Positions 17,148 to 25,970 of a DNA stretch of 36,711 nt are shown in pieces; the first letter of the stretch is position 1; every line of letters begins with the position of its first letter. Position numbers and translations under genes: made by a program. This stretch comes from Flavobacteriaceae bacterium (GTDB taxonomy: Bacteria > Bacteroidota > Bacteroidia > Flavobacteriales > Flavobacteriaceae): the NCBI GenBank assembly GCA_013001965.1, contig JABDLA010000191.1, forward strand, positions 1 through 36,711. Direction: 5' to 3'. The notes under the pieces are model-generated. The model saw only the letters and a program-made list of their open reading frames with translations. It was not told the DNA's origin and ran no database searches.

Positions 17148-18008
17148 ATGAAAAAATTACTATTATTCAGTTTAACAATTATGTTCATGTTGAGCTCTTG
17201 CGTATCAAAAAAGGAATATGCTGCTTTGGAAGCAAAACAAAAAGAAACACAGGACCTATTAAATACAGCTACTGTTAAACTCAATACATGTCTCGAAGAA
17301 AGAGCCTCTGCAATGGCGCGGGCAACGGCACTCGAGGACCAAATAAACGATCTGAGAAAAAGCAATGAAAACTTAATTCAAAGTAATAAGGATCTTACCA
17401 TGCTTACGGCTAAGGGTGCAGAGAATATTGAAAAAACATTGGAGAGCCTTAGAGAAAAAGATCTTAAGATCACAAGACTTCAGGATGCGGTTACTAAAAA
17501 AGACAGTGTCATGCTGGCCCTGGTTACAAGTTTGAAAAAAGAGGTAGGTATTAGTGATCCTGATATTGAAATTAATGTCGAGAAAGGCGTGGTATTTATT
17601 TCCATCGCTGATAAATTGTTATTTAAAAGCGGTAGCTATACGGTGACATCTCGAGCTCAAGATATCTTGGCAAAGGTCGCTAAGGTGATCAATAGCAAAC
17701 CGAATTTTGAAGCCATGGTTGAAGCACATACCGATAATGTTCCGTATCAAAAAGGCCTTCTGCTTGATAACTGGGACCTTAGTGTAAAACGTGCAACTTC
17801 GGTTGTTCGAGTTTTAGAGGATCTTAAGGTTAATCCTGCACAACTTATAGCGTCCGGAAGAAGTTATCATGTGCCACTGGTGGCTAATGATACTGCTGAA
17901 AACAGATCGAAGAACCGACGAACGCGAATTGTTGTATTGCCTAAGATCGATGAGTTCTATGAAATGATCGAAAACGAAATGAAAAGTTTAGCCGAAGGTG
18001 GCAATTAA
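17148..18008 (+). CDS. OmpA-family peptidoglycan-binding lipoprotein
   Basis: From the ATG at 17148 the protein has 286 residues. An in-frame TTG at 17109 would add 13 residues ahead of a good lipoprotein signal, so it is rejected. The lipobox L-S-S-C18 predicts lipid attachment. Residues about 22-125 are a charged, heptad-rich coiled coil (many E, K, L and A). Residues about 150-265 form an OmpA C-terminal domain with the peptidoglycan-binding pattern A-H-T-D-N-V-P ... L-S-V-K-R-A ... S-K-N-R-R-T-R. It most likely ties the outer membrane to the cell wall. It has its own short upstream region (95 bases, with a TATTTTTG at 17104-17111 but no -33) and a strong terminator after it. Confidence 0.93.
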   Translation: MKKLLLFSLTIMFMLSSCVSKKEYAALEAKQKETQDLLNTATVKLNTCLEERASAMARATALEDQINDLRKSNENLIQSNKDLTMLTAKGAENIEKTLESLREKDLKITRLQDAVTKKDSVMLALVTSLKKEVGISDPDIEINVEKGVVFISIADKLLFKSGSYTVTSRAQDILAKVAKVINSKPNFEAMVEAHTDNVPYQKGLLLDNWDLSVKRATSVVRVLEDLKVNPAQLIASGRSYHVPLVANDTAENRSKNRRTRIVVLPKIDEFYEMIENEMKSLAEGGN

Positions 18009-18028
18009 TTAATGCAACTAATTACAGC

Positions 18029-18056
18029 AAGCCTAACCTTAGTGTTAGGCTTTTTT
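18029..18056 (+). terminator. Intrinsic terminator of the OmpA-family gene
   Basis: AAGCCTAAC (18029-18037) pairs with GTTAGGCTT (18044-18052) around a six-base loop, followed directly by a run of T. It lies 20 bases past the stop. On the reverse strand the stem is not followed by a T run, so it mainly serves the forward gene and protects it from the convergent gene ending at 18059. Confidence 0.85.
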
Positions 18057-18058
18057 GT

Positions 18059-18679
18059 TTATAAAATATCCGAAGCTCCCTTGCCTGTCCTAATGACTTC
18101 AGGAAATTCTTTCGACAGATCAATAATTGTTGATGGCATATTACCACCATACCCACCATCGATGACAAGATCTACCAATTTGCCCCATTTCTCCAGGATA
18201 AGTTCTGGGTCAGTCGTATATTCTAATATATAATCTTCATCGTAAATGGAAGTCGAAACAATAGGATTTCCCAAATTTTTTACGATCTCCAAAGCGATAT
18301 TATTTTCGGGAATGCGTATGCCAACCGTCTTTTTCTTTTTGAATGCCTTTGGTAGTGTCTTCGCTCCGGGTAATATAAAAGTATAGGGGCCCGGTAAATT
18401 GCGTTTCAACAATTTAAAAGTGAAGGTATCAATCTGCTTGACGTAAGAACTCAAATCACTCAGATCATAACATATAAATGAAAAGTTAGCCTTATCTAAT
18501 TTTATTCCTTTAATTCGTGCAATGCGCTCCAAAGCCTTTGTATTCTTAATGTCACAGCCCAATCCATAAACGGTATCGGTAGGATAAATGACCAGTCCGC
18601 CTGCTTTAAGAATAGCTGTTACCTTTTGAATTTTTCTCAGGCTCGGATTTTCTTCGTGGATTTTAATTAATTCAGCCAT
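18059..18679 (-). CDS. yciO: YrdC/Sua5-domain protein, YciO-like
   Basis: The 206-residue protein is a single YrdC domain: G-G-L-V-I-Y-P-T-D-T-V-Y-G-L-G near residues 30-44, a K-A-N-F-S-F block, and L-P-G-P-Y-T-F-I-L-P-G. TsaC/Sua5 relatives make threonylcarbamoyl-AMP for the t6A base of tRNA. Here the loop near residue 141 reads S-T-S-I where TsaC proteins have S-T-S-A-N, and the end reads I-D-G-G-Y-G-G ... P-S-T-I-I-D-L. Both features fit E. coli YciO better than TsaC, so calling it the t6A enzyme would be premature. It is cytoplasmic. Its ATG lies three bases after the stop of the helicase gene, so both are in one operon. Confidence 0.85.
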   Translation of the reverse strand: MAELIKIHEENPSLRKIQKVTAILKAGGLVIYPTDTVYGLGCDIKNTKALERIARIKGIKLDKANFSFICYDLSDLSSYVKQIDTFTFKLLKRNLPGPYTFILPGAKTLPKAFKKKKTVGIRIPENNIALEIVKNLGNPIVSTSIYDEDYILEYTTDPELILEKWGKLVDLVIDGGYGGNMPSTIIDLSKEFPEVIRTGKGASDIL

Positions 18680-18682
18680 TAT

Positions 18683-20995
18683 TTATCTTAGGATTTCGAG
18701 TTTAGCAAATCGCAATAATAATTTTTTTAGACCACCGTTTTCAAATTTGATTTCTGCCTTAAGATCGGCGCCTCTGCCTTCGATCTTAATCACCTCCCCT
18801 TTTCCAAAACGCTGATGGTTTACATGGTTCCCAACCGTTAATTTACTATCGAACAAATTGGTTTTACCGGCACTTTTTTCAACTGGTTTCAAATTTTTTG
18901 GTGTACTTAATTTAAACGGCTCAGCTTTCTGTTTTTTTCGTTGTGCCGGCTTTTTAAGTCGGATTTTATTAGGCGGGACGTCGCCAAAAATATTGGCATC
19001 CAGCATTGGATTGAAACGCCGCTCTTCAATCGGTGTCAAAATATCCAGGAACTTATCATCGATTTCTTCGATAAAGCGACTGGGTTCGGCATCGATTAAC
19101 TTTCCCCAGCGGTATCGTGATAAGGCGTAAGTGAGATAGGCCTGCTTTTCAGCCCTTGTCAGAGCCACATAGAATAAACGTCGCTCCTCTTCCAGTTCAC
19201 TTCTGGTATTCATGCTCATCGCGCTCGGGAAAAGATCCTCCTCCAGGCCAACAATATAAACGTATGGGAATTCTAATCCTTTGGCCAGGTGAATGGTCAT
19301 CAGAGCCACGCGATCGGTTTCGCCATCATCATTATCAAGATCTGTAGCCAGGGCCACATCCATCAAAAATTCGCCAAGCGATCCTGTACTATCAGCCAAT
19401 TCTCGCTGTCCTTCTACAAAATCCTTTATTCCATTTAACAACTCTTCAATGTTTTCCATCCGGGTAATGCCTTCCGGAGTACCGTCCTGGTTATACTCTT
19501 TGATCAGTCCACTGACCTTGACAATATGTTCTGCCAGTTTAAAGGCATCAGTATCTTTATTCATCACCTGAAAACTTTCGATCATGGTGACAAAATTTAT
19601 AAGCTTGGTCCTGGTCCCTGCATTGATGTTTAAATTATGGGTATCGATCTTTTGAATCAATTCAAAAATGGTCACATTATGTGCATTGGCACCTACAATT
19701 AATTTATCGAGTGTTGTTTGTCCGATGCCTCTTGCCGGGAAATTGATGATTCGTTTTAAAGCCTCCTCATCGGCCGGATTTATGACCAAACGCAAATAGG
19801 ACAAAACGTCCTTAATTTCTTTCCGCTGGTAAAAAGACAAACCGCCATAAATACGATAAGGAATATCTCGTTTTCTCAGGGCGTCCTCAATGGCTCTTGA
19901 TTGTGCATTCGTTCGATATAAAACAGCAAAATCGCTATTCTTCATCTGATTCTCCATTTTATTTTCAAAAATGGAACTTGCCACGAAGCGCCCTTCATCA
20001 CCATCGGTTAGCAAGCGGTTGACCTTGATCTTCTGGCCTTCCTCATTTGAGGTCCATACGATCTTATCCAATTTCATAGTATTCTTATCGATGATCGCAT
20101 TAGCGGCGTTTACGATCGTCTTCGTCGAACGGTAATTCTGTTCTAATCGGAATAATTTAGCGTCATCATAGTCACGTTGAAAATTGAGGATGTTATTAAT
20201 ATTGGCCCCGCGAAACGCATAGATACTCTGGGCATCATCACCAACAACACAAATATTTTGGAATCGGTCAGCCAGAGCCCGAACAATCAAATACTGCGAA
20301 TGGTTTGTATCCTGGTACTCATCGACCAAAATATATCTAAACCGATTCTGGTATTTAGCCAAAACCTCAGGAAAACGGGTTAACAGTTCATTGGTTTTCA
20401 GAAGCAGGTCATCAAAATCCATGGCGCCCGCCTTGAAGCAACGCTCAACATAGGATTTATAGATATCGCCCAATCGTGGACGCCTGGCCATAGTATCGGC
20501 TTCCATCAATTCGGGATTTTGAAAATAAGCCTTTACCGTGATCAAACTATTCTTATAGGAAGAAATCCGTGAAAAGATCTGTTTGTATTTATAAATGTCC
20601 TTATCCAGCTTCATTTCCTTGATGATAGAAGCGACTAATCGCTGCGAATCCTGGGTATCATAAATTGTAAAATTGGATGGATAACCCAATTTATCTGCTT
20701 CGAAACGAAGAATTCTCGCAAAGACCGAATGGAAAGTACCCATCCATAAATTTTTCGCTTCACTTTCGCCTACAATCGTAGCAATACGAGCTTTCATTTC
20801 GCGTGCCGCCTTATTGGTAAAGGTCAATGCCAAAATATTAAACGGATCGATCCCTTCGCTCATCAAATAAGCGATTTTATAGGTGAGCACTCTGGTCTTC
20901 CCCGATCCGGCACCGGCAATAACGATCATTGGCCCATCCTTTTGTAAGGTGGCCGCCAATTGTGCTTCGTTAAGTTGCTTTAAAAAGGGCTTCAA
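18683..20995 (-). CDS. uvrD: UvrD/PcrA-type 3'-5' DNA helicase
   Basis: This 770-residue superfamily 1A helicase has Walker A G-A-G-S-G-K33-T at 28-34, Walker B V-D225-E-Y-Q-D, Q-N-Y-R-S, G-L-E-F-P-Y-V-Y-I-V-G-L-E-E and V-A-L-T-R-A. It ends in the PcrA/UvrD C-terminal domain (about residues 715-770, V-N-H-Q-R-F-G-K-G). Such enzymes unwind DNA in excision and mismatch repair and remove RecA or stalled RNA polymerase. The start is a TTG at 20995: an in-frame stop lies 24 bases upstream and no ATG occurs between. The next residues, L-N-E-A-Q at 8-12, are at the normal distance from the N-terminus. A weak promoter-like TAAAATTG lies at 21044-21037 on this strand. It is co-transcribed with the YciO-like gene. 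Confidence 0.95.
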   Translation of the reverse strand: MKPFLKQLNEAQLAATLQKDGPMIVIAGAGSGKTRVLTYKIAYLMSEGIDPFNILALTFTNKAAREMKARIATIVGESEAKNLWMGTFHSVFARILRFEADKLGYPSNFTIYDTQDSQRLVASIIKEMKLDKDIYKYKQIFSRISSYKNSLITVKAYFQNPELMEADTMARRPRLGDIYKSYVERCFKAGAMDFDDLLLKTNELLTRFPEVLAKYQNRFRYILVDEYQDTNHSQYLIVRALADRFQNICVVGDDAQSIYAFRGANINNILNFQRDYDDAKLFRLEQNYRSTKTIVNAANAIIDKNTMKLDKIVWTSNEEGQKIKVNRLLTDGDEGRFVASSIFENKMENQMKNSDFAVLYRTNAQSRAIEDALRKRDIPYRIYGGLSFYQRKEIKDVLSYLRLVINPADEEALKRIINFPARGIGQTTLDKLIVGANAHNVTIFELIQKIDTHNLNINAGTRTKLINFVTMIESFQVMNKDTDAFKLAEHIVKVSGLIKEYNQDGTPEGITRMENIEELLNGIKDFVEGQRELADSTGSLGEFLMDVALATDLDNDDGETDRVALMTIHLAKGLEFPYVYIVGLEEDLFPSAMSMNTRSELEEERRLFYVALTRAEKQAYLTYALSRYRWGKLIDAEPSRFIEEIDDKFLDILTPIEERRFNPMLDANIFGDVPPNKIRLKKPAQRKKQKAEPFKLSTPKNLKPVEKSAGKTNLFDSKLTVGNHVNHQRFGKGEVIKIEGRGADLKAEIKFENGGLKKLLLRFAKLEILR

Positions 20996-21136
20996 GTTCT
21001 TTGATTTTAATCTGTGAATTTAGCCATTGTAAGCGTCAATTTTAAACCTAAAATTGAATACTTATAAACAATTGAAAAACTGATTTAAGTTTAATAAAAA
21101 TTTGAATATCTTTAGCGTTCAAATTAAAAATTCTAA

Positions 21137-21679
21137 ATGAATTATTTGCGCTTTTTAATTCCTGCCCTTTTTTTGGTGTCGATTCATCTCACCGCACAAA
21201 ATGAAAGATCTGAAGGTAAAATTATTAGAGGATATGGTCCCACATTTCAGATAACTGATCCGGATATAAAGACGGAAATTGATTCTGTTTTCAAAGTAAT
21301 TTTTGATGTTTCCGAGTCTTCGGCAGATAAATCCCTAATGAATGGTCAGCTAGAAACTGCTGCCCGATTTTATAATATGCATGCTAAAGCAGGAATGAAG
21401 GCAGAACAATTAAAAGTTGCCGTAACAATACATGGAGGTGCCTGGCAAGATATCTTAACTAATAAGGCCTATAAAAAGCTATATGGCTCTAATAATCCGA
21501 ATTCAAAATTAATTGAAATGTTATCAGAAGCCGGAGCAGATATTATTTTATGCGGACAGACTGCGTCTTTTAGGCGCATTAAAAAAGAAGACATCATACC
21601 AGAAGTTAAAATAGCGTTGTCGGCAATGACCGCACTTTTGCAATATCAAAACAACGGATACAGATTTATTAAATTTTAA
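21137..21679 (+). CDS. Secreted DsrE-like protein
   Basis: This 180-residue protein has a signal peptide (residues 1-21, ending L-T-A-Q). The mature part has the DsrE/DsrF alternating strand-helix layout: K-V-A-V-T-I-H-G-G-A near the middle and D-I-I-L-C139-G-Q-T-A late. The Cys lies where many DsrE-fold proteins have a reactive cysteine. Cytoplasmic DsrE proteins carry sulfur; a periplasmic version such as this one probably does something else, and no sulfur-oxidation genes are near. It is the first gene of a tight four-gene set, nine bases before the amidohydrolase. The upstream TATCTTTA at 21107-21114 is one base from the -7 consensus. Confidence 0.8.
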   Translation: MNYLRFLIPALFLVSIHLTAQNERSEGKIIRGYGPTFQITDPDIKTEIDSVFKVIFDVSESSADKSLMNGQLETAARFYNMHAKAGMKAEQLKVAVTIHGGAWQDILTNKAYKKLYGSNNPNSKLIEMLSEAGADIILCGQTASFRRIKKEDIIPEVKIALSAMTALLQYQNNGYRFIKF

Positions 21680-21688
21680 TACACATTT

Positions 21689-22960
21689 ATGAAAAAATTA
21701 GTTTTAGCATTATTATTAGTATCAACTGCAGCGGCCTATGCACAACACGGTTTGGACAAAGACATTTCTCAAATAGAATCGAAGGTCATCGAATGGCGTC
21801 GTGATTTTCATCAATATCCCGAACTGTCTAATCGCGAATTTAAAACCGCCGAAAAAATTGCAGCGCATTTAAAATCGCTCGGACTGGAAGTTCAGACAGG
21901 TATTGCTCATACAGGTGTTGTAGGATTATTAAAGGGCGACAATCCCGGAAAAGTATTGGCTTTAAGAGCCGATATCGATGCCTTACCGGTTCCTGAAAGA
22001 GCAGATCTTCCATTTAAATCTGTGGCAAAAGGTGAATTTAGAGGGGAAGAAGTTCCTGTTATGCATGCCTGTGGCCATGATACACACATTGCTATTCTAA
22101 TGGGAGTTGCCGAAATAATGGCGAATAATAAAGATAAGATCAATGGTACGATAAAATTCATATTCCAACCGGCGGAAGAGGGTGCACCTCCTGGTGAAGA
22201 AGGTGGAGCAAAAATGATGGTTGAAGAAGGCGTTCTTAAAAATCCAGATGTTGACGCCATATTTGGATTGCATATTGGTTCGGGTCAACCTGTGAACACT
22301 CTTGCTTACAGGTCTGGTGGTATCATGGCAGCTGTAAACAGTTTCGAAATAAATGTTACAGGTAAGCAGACGCATGGTTCCAGACCATGGGGAGGCGTTG
22401 ATCCTATTATGGCCAGCGTTAAAATAATTGATGGTTTGCAAACACTTGTAAGCCGTGAAATGCCGTTGACTCAGGAAGCTGTGGTGTTATCCATAGGAAA
22501 AATTAAAAGCGGGTTAAGAAGTAATATCATACCTGAAAGTGCTCAAATTATCGGGACCTTACGTACTCTGGATACTGGAATGCAAGCACGTATGCATGAG
22601 CGTATGCGTGAGATGGTGCCTGCAATTGCAAAAGCATATAGAGCAGAAGCGACCATAGACATCGATGAAGGCTACCCGATTACGTATAACGATCCTGAGC
22701 TTACGGCCCAAATGTTGCCTTCGCTTAAAAAAGCGGCCGGTGATGACAAAGTATTTGAGATCAAGGCTATTACGGGAGCTGAGGATTTTTCATTCTTTCA
22801 AAAAGAAGTTCCGGGCTTGTATTTCTTCTTAGGCGGGATGGCTCCGGGTGAAACTGAAGCCTTTCCACACCATACTCCTGATTTCTATATCGACGAGAGT
22901 GGTTTATTATTAGGCGTTAAGACATTTGTTCAGATGTCACTCGATTATTTAAATAATTAA
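21689..22960 (+). CDS. Secreted M20-family amidohydrolase
   Basis: The 423-residue protein has a signal peptide (residues 1-19, ending A-Y-A-Q) and the M20D amidohydrolase pattern. Metal ligands are visible as H126-A-C128-G-H130-D, a P-A-E-E-G-A block and I-T-G-A-E-D-F near the end, with a dimerisation (lid) domain in between. Members such as IAA-amino-acid hydrolase, hippuricase and N-acyl-amino-acid deacylase cut amide bonds of N-acylated amino acids. The substrate here is not determined. The signal places it in the periplasm, where it would release amino acids or acids from conjugates. It sits nine bases after the DsrE-like gene and three bases before the glutamate-synthase-like gene, so the four genes probably form one operon. 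Confidence 0.92.
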   Translation: MKKLVLALLLVSTAAAYAQHGLDKDISQIESKVIEWRRDFHQYPELSNREFKTAEKIAAHLKSLGLEVQTGIAHTGVVGLLKGDNPGKVLALRADIDALPVPERADLPFKSVAKGEFRGEEVPVMHACGHDTHIAILMGVAEIMANNKDKINGTIKFIFQPAEEGAPPGEEGGAKMMVEEGVLKNPDVDAIFGLHIGSGQPVNTLAYRSGGIMAAVNSFEINVTGKQTHGSRPWGGVDPIMASVKIIDGLQTLVSREMPLTQEAVVLSIGKIKSGLRSNIIPESAQIIGTLRTLDTGMQARMHERMREMVPAIAKAYRAEATIDIDEGYPITYNDPELTAQMLPSLKKAAGDDKVFEIKAITGAEDFSFFQKEVPGLYFFLGGMAPGETEAFPHHTPDFYIDESGLLLGVKTFVQMSLDYLNN

Positions 22961-22963
22961 TGC

Positions 22964-24535
22964 ATGGACCAAATAGTAGAGATTCTGTCTAATATCTCAT
23001 GGTGGATTTGGATCCTGATCGCTTTGGCGGCTCTGGCATTTAGAGATGTTTTTCTACAAAAGAGACATACAATAAGTCATAATTTCCCGGTTGTTGGTCA
23101 CATCCGTTATTTGTTTGAAAAATTCGGACCTGAGATTCGTCAATATTTTGTGGCGAACAATAGGGAAGAATTACCTTTCAACCGTATTGAGCGTAGCTGG
23201 ATCTATGCATCGGCAAAGCAGGAAAACAATTATGAAGGCTTTGGAACCGATCGTGATATTTATGCGCATCAGCATATCTTTATCAATAATGCAATGATCC
23301 CGTATCGAATGCCCAAGGGACATCCCAATAGAGAAGATCATAGCTTTTTACCATGTGCTAAGGTCATAGGTGGCTATAATAACAGGAAAAGACCGTATCG
23401 TCCTGCCTCGGTGATTAACGTCTCTGCGATGAGCTTCGGATCTCTATCAGCCAAAGCTGTAGAGTCTTTAAATAAGGGTGTTCAGATAGCCAATGCCTAT
23501 CATAACACAGGTGAGGGTGGGCTTTCGCCCTATCACAGTTTCGGTGGAGATGTTGTTTTTCATTTTGGTACAGGGTATTTTGGGGTACGTACTGAAGATG
23601 GTAAATTCTCTATGGAGAAATTGGTCAAACTGGTAGAGGATAACCCTTTTATCAGAGCCATAGAGGTGAAGTTGTCGCAAGGTGCAAAACCAGGTAAAGG
23701 TGGCGTCCTTCCTGGAAAAAAAATCAGTAAAGAAATTGCAGAAATCAGAGGTGTAGAAGTTGGCAAAGATGTCTTATCTCCGCCAAATCATACGGCCTTT
23801 ACCAATGTCCCTGAATTGCTTGATTTTATTGAGCAAATAGCTGAGCAAACGGGATTGCCTGTAGGTATAAAAGCTGCCATAGGAAAATTGGAGGAATGGG
23901 ATGAACTGGCTGATCTGATGCTTGAAACCAATAAAGGTCCGGATTTTATTGCTGTAGATGGTGGAGAAGGTGGTACGGGAGCTGCGCCACCAAGTTTTGC
24001 CGATCATGTTTCCTTACCCTGGGTTTATGGATTTAGCGATCTGTATAAATTATTTCAGCACAAAGGCCTCACCAAGCGCATCGTCTTTATAGGAAGTGGG
24101 AAACTGGGCTTTCCTGCTAAGGCAGCTATGGCTTTTGCCATGGGTGCCGATTGCATCAATGTGGCGCGGGAGGCTATGATGAGCATAGGATGTATCCAGG
24201 CGCAGATCTGTCATACCAACAGATGCCCAAGTGGCGTGGCTACCCAGAAGAAGTGGTTGCAGAACGGTATAAACATTCCATTAAAATCAGAACGCCTTGC
24301 ACAGTATTTTAAAACCTTCCGTAAGGAGTTGATTGAAATCACACACGCGGCCGGATACGAGCATCCCTGTCAATTCGTTATGAATGATATCGATGTCAAT
24401 GTCGATGATCATAATCTGTCCAAGGATCTTGATAAGACTTATAATTATGAAAAAACACCGGTTCCCTTCAAAAATATGCAGGAATTAAAAGATTGTATAT
24501 ATTTAGGAGGTAAAACCCCCTCATTAAATCAATAA
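22964..24535 (+). CDS. Membrane-anchored FMN-binding glutamate synthase-like protein
   Basis: The 523-residue protein begins with one transmembrane helix (about residues 10-29) followed by R-D-V-F-L-Q-K-R, so the large domain probably faces the cytoplasm. Residues about 80-480 form the FMN-binding glutamate-synthase domain: V-S-A-M-S-F-G-S-L-S, G-E-G-G-L-S, D-G-G-E-G-G-T-G-A-A, and the cluster motif C410-x5-C416-x4-C421 (G-C-I-Q-A-Q-I-C ... R-C-P-S-G-V-A-T-Q), which in glutamate synthase binds a 3Fe-4S cluster. The glutamine amidotransferase domain is missing, so it may use free ammonia or another substrate and electron donor. Family members are often annotated as glutamate synthase although their reaction is not proven. 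Confidence 0.9.
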   Translation: MDQIVEILSNISWWIWILIALAALAFRDVFLQKRHTISHNFPVVGHIRYLFEKFGPEIRQYFVANNREELPFNRIERSWIYASAKQENNYEGFGTDRDIYAHQHIFINNAMIPYRMPKGHPNREDHSFLPCAKVIGGYNNRKRPYRPASVINVSAMSFGSLSAKAVESLNKGVQIANAYHNTGEGGLSPYHSFGGDVVFHFGTGYFGVRTEDGKFSMEKLVKLVEDNPFIRAIEVKLSQGAKPGKGGVLPGKKISKEIAEIRGVEVGKDVLSPPNHTAFTNVPELLDFIEQIAEQTGLPVGIKAAIGKLEEWDELADLMLETNKGPDFIAVDGGEGGTGAAPPSFADHVSLPWVYGFSDLYKLFQHKGLTKRIVFIGSGKLGFPAKAAMAFAMGADCINVAREAMMSIGCIQAQICHTNRCPSGVATQKKWLQNGINIPLKSERLAQYFKTFRKELIEITHAAGYEHPCQFVMNDIDVNVDDHNLSKDLDKTYNYEKTPVPFKNMQELKDCIYLGGKTPSLNQ

Positions 24536-24538
24536 ACT

Positions 24539-25060
24539 ATGGAATTATCTAAAGTATTTGAAATTCTGCTTTATGCCGTGCCGGCGCTAATAACGGGCTT
24601 GATCGCTTATTATTTTTTTAAAGAACATACAAAGAATGAAGATGGTCGACGACGGTATTTATTGCATAAAGACATACAGGTAACTACCCTCCCAATCCGC
24701 TTGCAAGCCTATGAGCGCATGGCGCTTTTTCTGGAGCGTATTTCACCGAATAAATTAATCACAAGAGTTCAGCCAACTTCCTCAGATAAAAATGGTTATG
24801 AAACTTTACTTATAGCAAACATTGAACAGGAATTTGAACATAATTTATCCCAGCAAATCTATCTGAGTGATGAATGCTGGAACATCATTACAGCGGCTAA
24901 AAATGCAACGATTCAACTGATACGTAAATCGGGATTATCCGATAAGGTGAATTCGGCAGATAAGTTAAGGGAAGTTGTTTTGACCGAAATGATGGAGAAA
25001 CGTGCTCCGAGCGATGCAGCCCTCTCATACATTAAGCAGGAACTCAGCGATCTTTGGTAG
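24539..25060 (+). CDS. Small membrane-anchored protein of unknown function
   Basis: This 173-residue protein has a hydrophobic segment at about residues 8-26, then a basic region (K-N-E-D-G-R-R-R-Y) and a long helical soluble part. That part includes L-Q-A-Y-E-R-M-A-L-F-L-E-R-I near residue 55 and many charged helices to the end. I remember similar conserved Bacteroidota proteins of unknown role. It starts three bases after the glutamate-synthase-like gene, so it may be its partner, possibly keeping it at the membrane. Its stop is one base from the stop of the convergent patatin gene; there is no room for a terminator between them. Confidence 0.7.
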   Translation: MELSKVFEILLYAVPALITGLIAYYFFKEHTKNEDGRRRYLLHKDIQVTTLPIRLQAYERMALFLERISPNKLITRVQPTSSDKNGYETLLIANIEQEFEHNLSQQIYLSDECWNIITAAKNATIQLIRKSGLSDKVNSADKLREVVLTEMMEKRAPSDAALSYIKQELSDLW

Positions 25061-25061
25061 A

Positions 25062-25970
25062 TCAATCCTTCAGTTCATTTGAAAGTGACGACTGATGTTT
25101 ATTCTTGGCGTAATCATAACCTTCCTGCCACCATTTAACCATGAGTCGCTTGCTAAATATCAATGAATTCTCAGTTAAACGTGTTGGCGTGTAATACAGA
25201 TTCAAATTGACATTTTTGGTTTTGGCCGCAAGCTTTCCAATGACAATGTCATTGCGTTCCACTTGATCCATCAGATGCCCAAACAAATTGATCATCAATG
25301 AAAACGGATTTTTACCAAGCACTTTATTATGCTCCATGCTTTCCGATTCTAAAACTATTGCATCCACTTCTGTGGCACCACGTTGAATCGCTTCACGAAT
25401 AGGAACCACGCTGCCTAAGCCTCCATCGGCATATTCATAACCATCCACCTTAGCCAATGACATGAAGGGGATATAATTACAGGAGATCCAGATCCAGTTG
25501 CAGAATTCCTCATAGCTGAAATCATGAATCGACTTATACTCTACCCTATTCTTTGATAAATTGGAGACAGTAACGACAACATCGTGCTTGATCTCGCGAA
25601 TCTTTTTAAACTCTTCTTCAGTGAAATTGCGTCTGATATTACGTTTCAATGTTTTGCTCTCACCAAAGGTGCGTTTCATTTTAATGAACTGCCATAACGA
25701 ATTGATAAAATCAATAGACACAAACTCCCGATTGCCTCGCTTTCGCTGTACAAACGGACTAACACTAAAAATGTCGTTTTGCCTGACGTTGGTAAATATG
25801 GTATAGATCTTAGGAATATCACTCAACGCCAAATGCGGAACCAGGAGGCTCCCTGTTGACGTCCCCAACAGCATATCGTAGTGCCGGCCTTCGTCCTGAA
25901 TGAGATATTGGGCAACGCCTCCTGCAAATGCGCCTTTACTTCCGCCACCCGAAATGACCAATGCTCTCAT
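25062..25970 (-). CDS. Patatin-like phospholipase
   Basis: The 302-residue protein has the patatin signature: oxyanion loop G8-G-G-S-K-G, nucleophile G-T-S38-T-G, and catalytic D182 in A-D-G-G. Patatin-like enzymes hydrolyse acyl esters of phospholipids. No signal peptide is seen, so it is probably cytoplasmic or membrane-associated. Its ATG directly follows the stop of the aminopeptidase gene (TAAATG), so the two genes are probably translated in a coupled way. The length and layout fit the RssA/YlbK-type bacterial group; the natural substrate is unknown. Confidence 0.9.
   Translation of the reverse strand: MRALVISGGGSKGAFAGGVAQYLIQDEGRHYDMLLGTSTGSLLVPHLALSDIPKIYTIFTNVRQNDIFSVSPFVQRKRGNREFVSIDFINSLWQFIKMKRTFGESKTLKRNIRRNFTEEEFKKIREIKHDVVVTVSNLSKNRVEYKSIHDFSYEEFCNWIWISCNYIPFMSLAKVDGYEYADGGLGSVVPIREAIQRGATEVDAIVLESESMEHNKVLGKNPFSLMINLFGHLMDQVERNDIVIGKLAAKTKNVNLNLYYTPTRLTENSLIFSKRLMVKWWQEGYDYAKNKHQSSLSNELKD

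Noticed and set aside
21007-21027. Six-codon reverse-strand ORF (M-A-K-F-T-D) just upstream of the helicase, as a leader peptide
   Set aside because: No hairpin, repeated regulatory codons or ribosome site support an attenuator, and so short an ORF is expected by chance.
21137-21679. Sulfur-oxidation or tRNA sulfur relay locus based on the DsrE-like gene
   Set aside because: The protein is secreted and no other sulfur gene is near; only the fold is similar.
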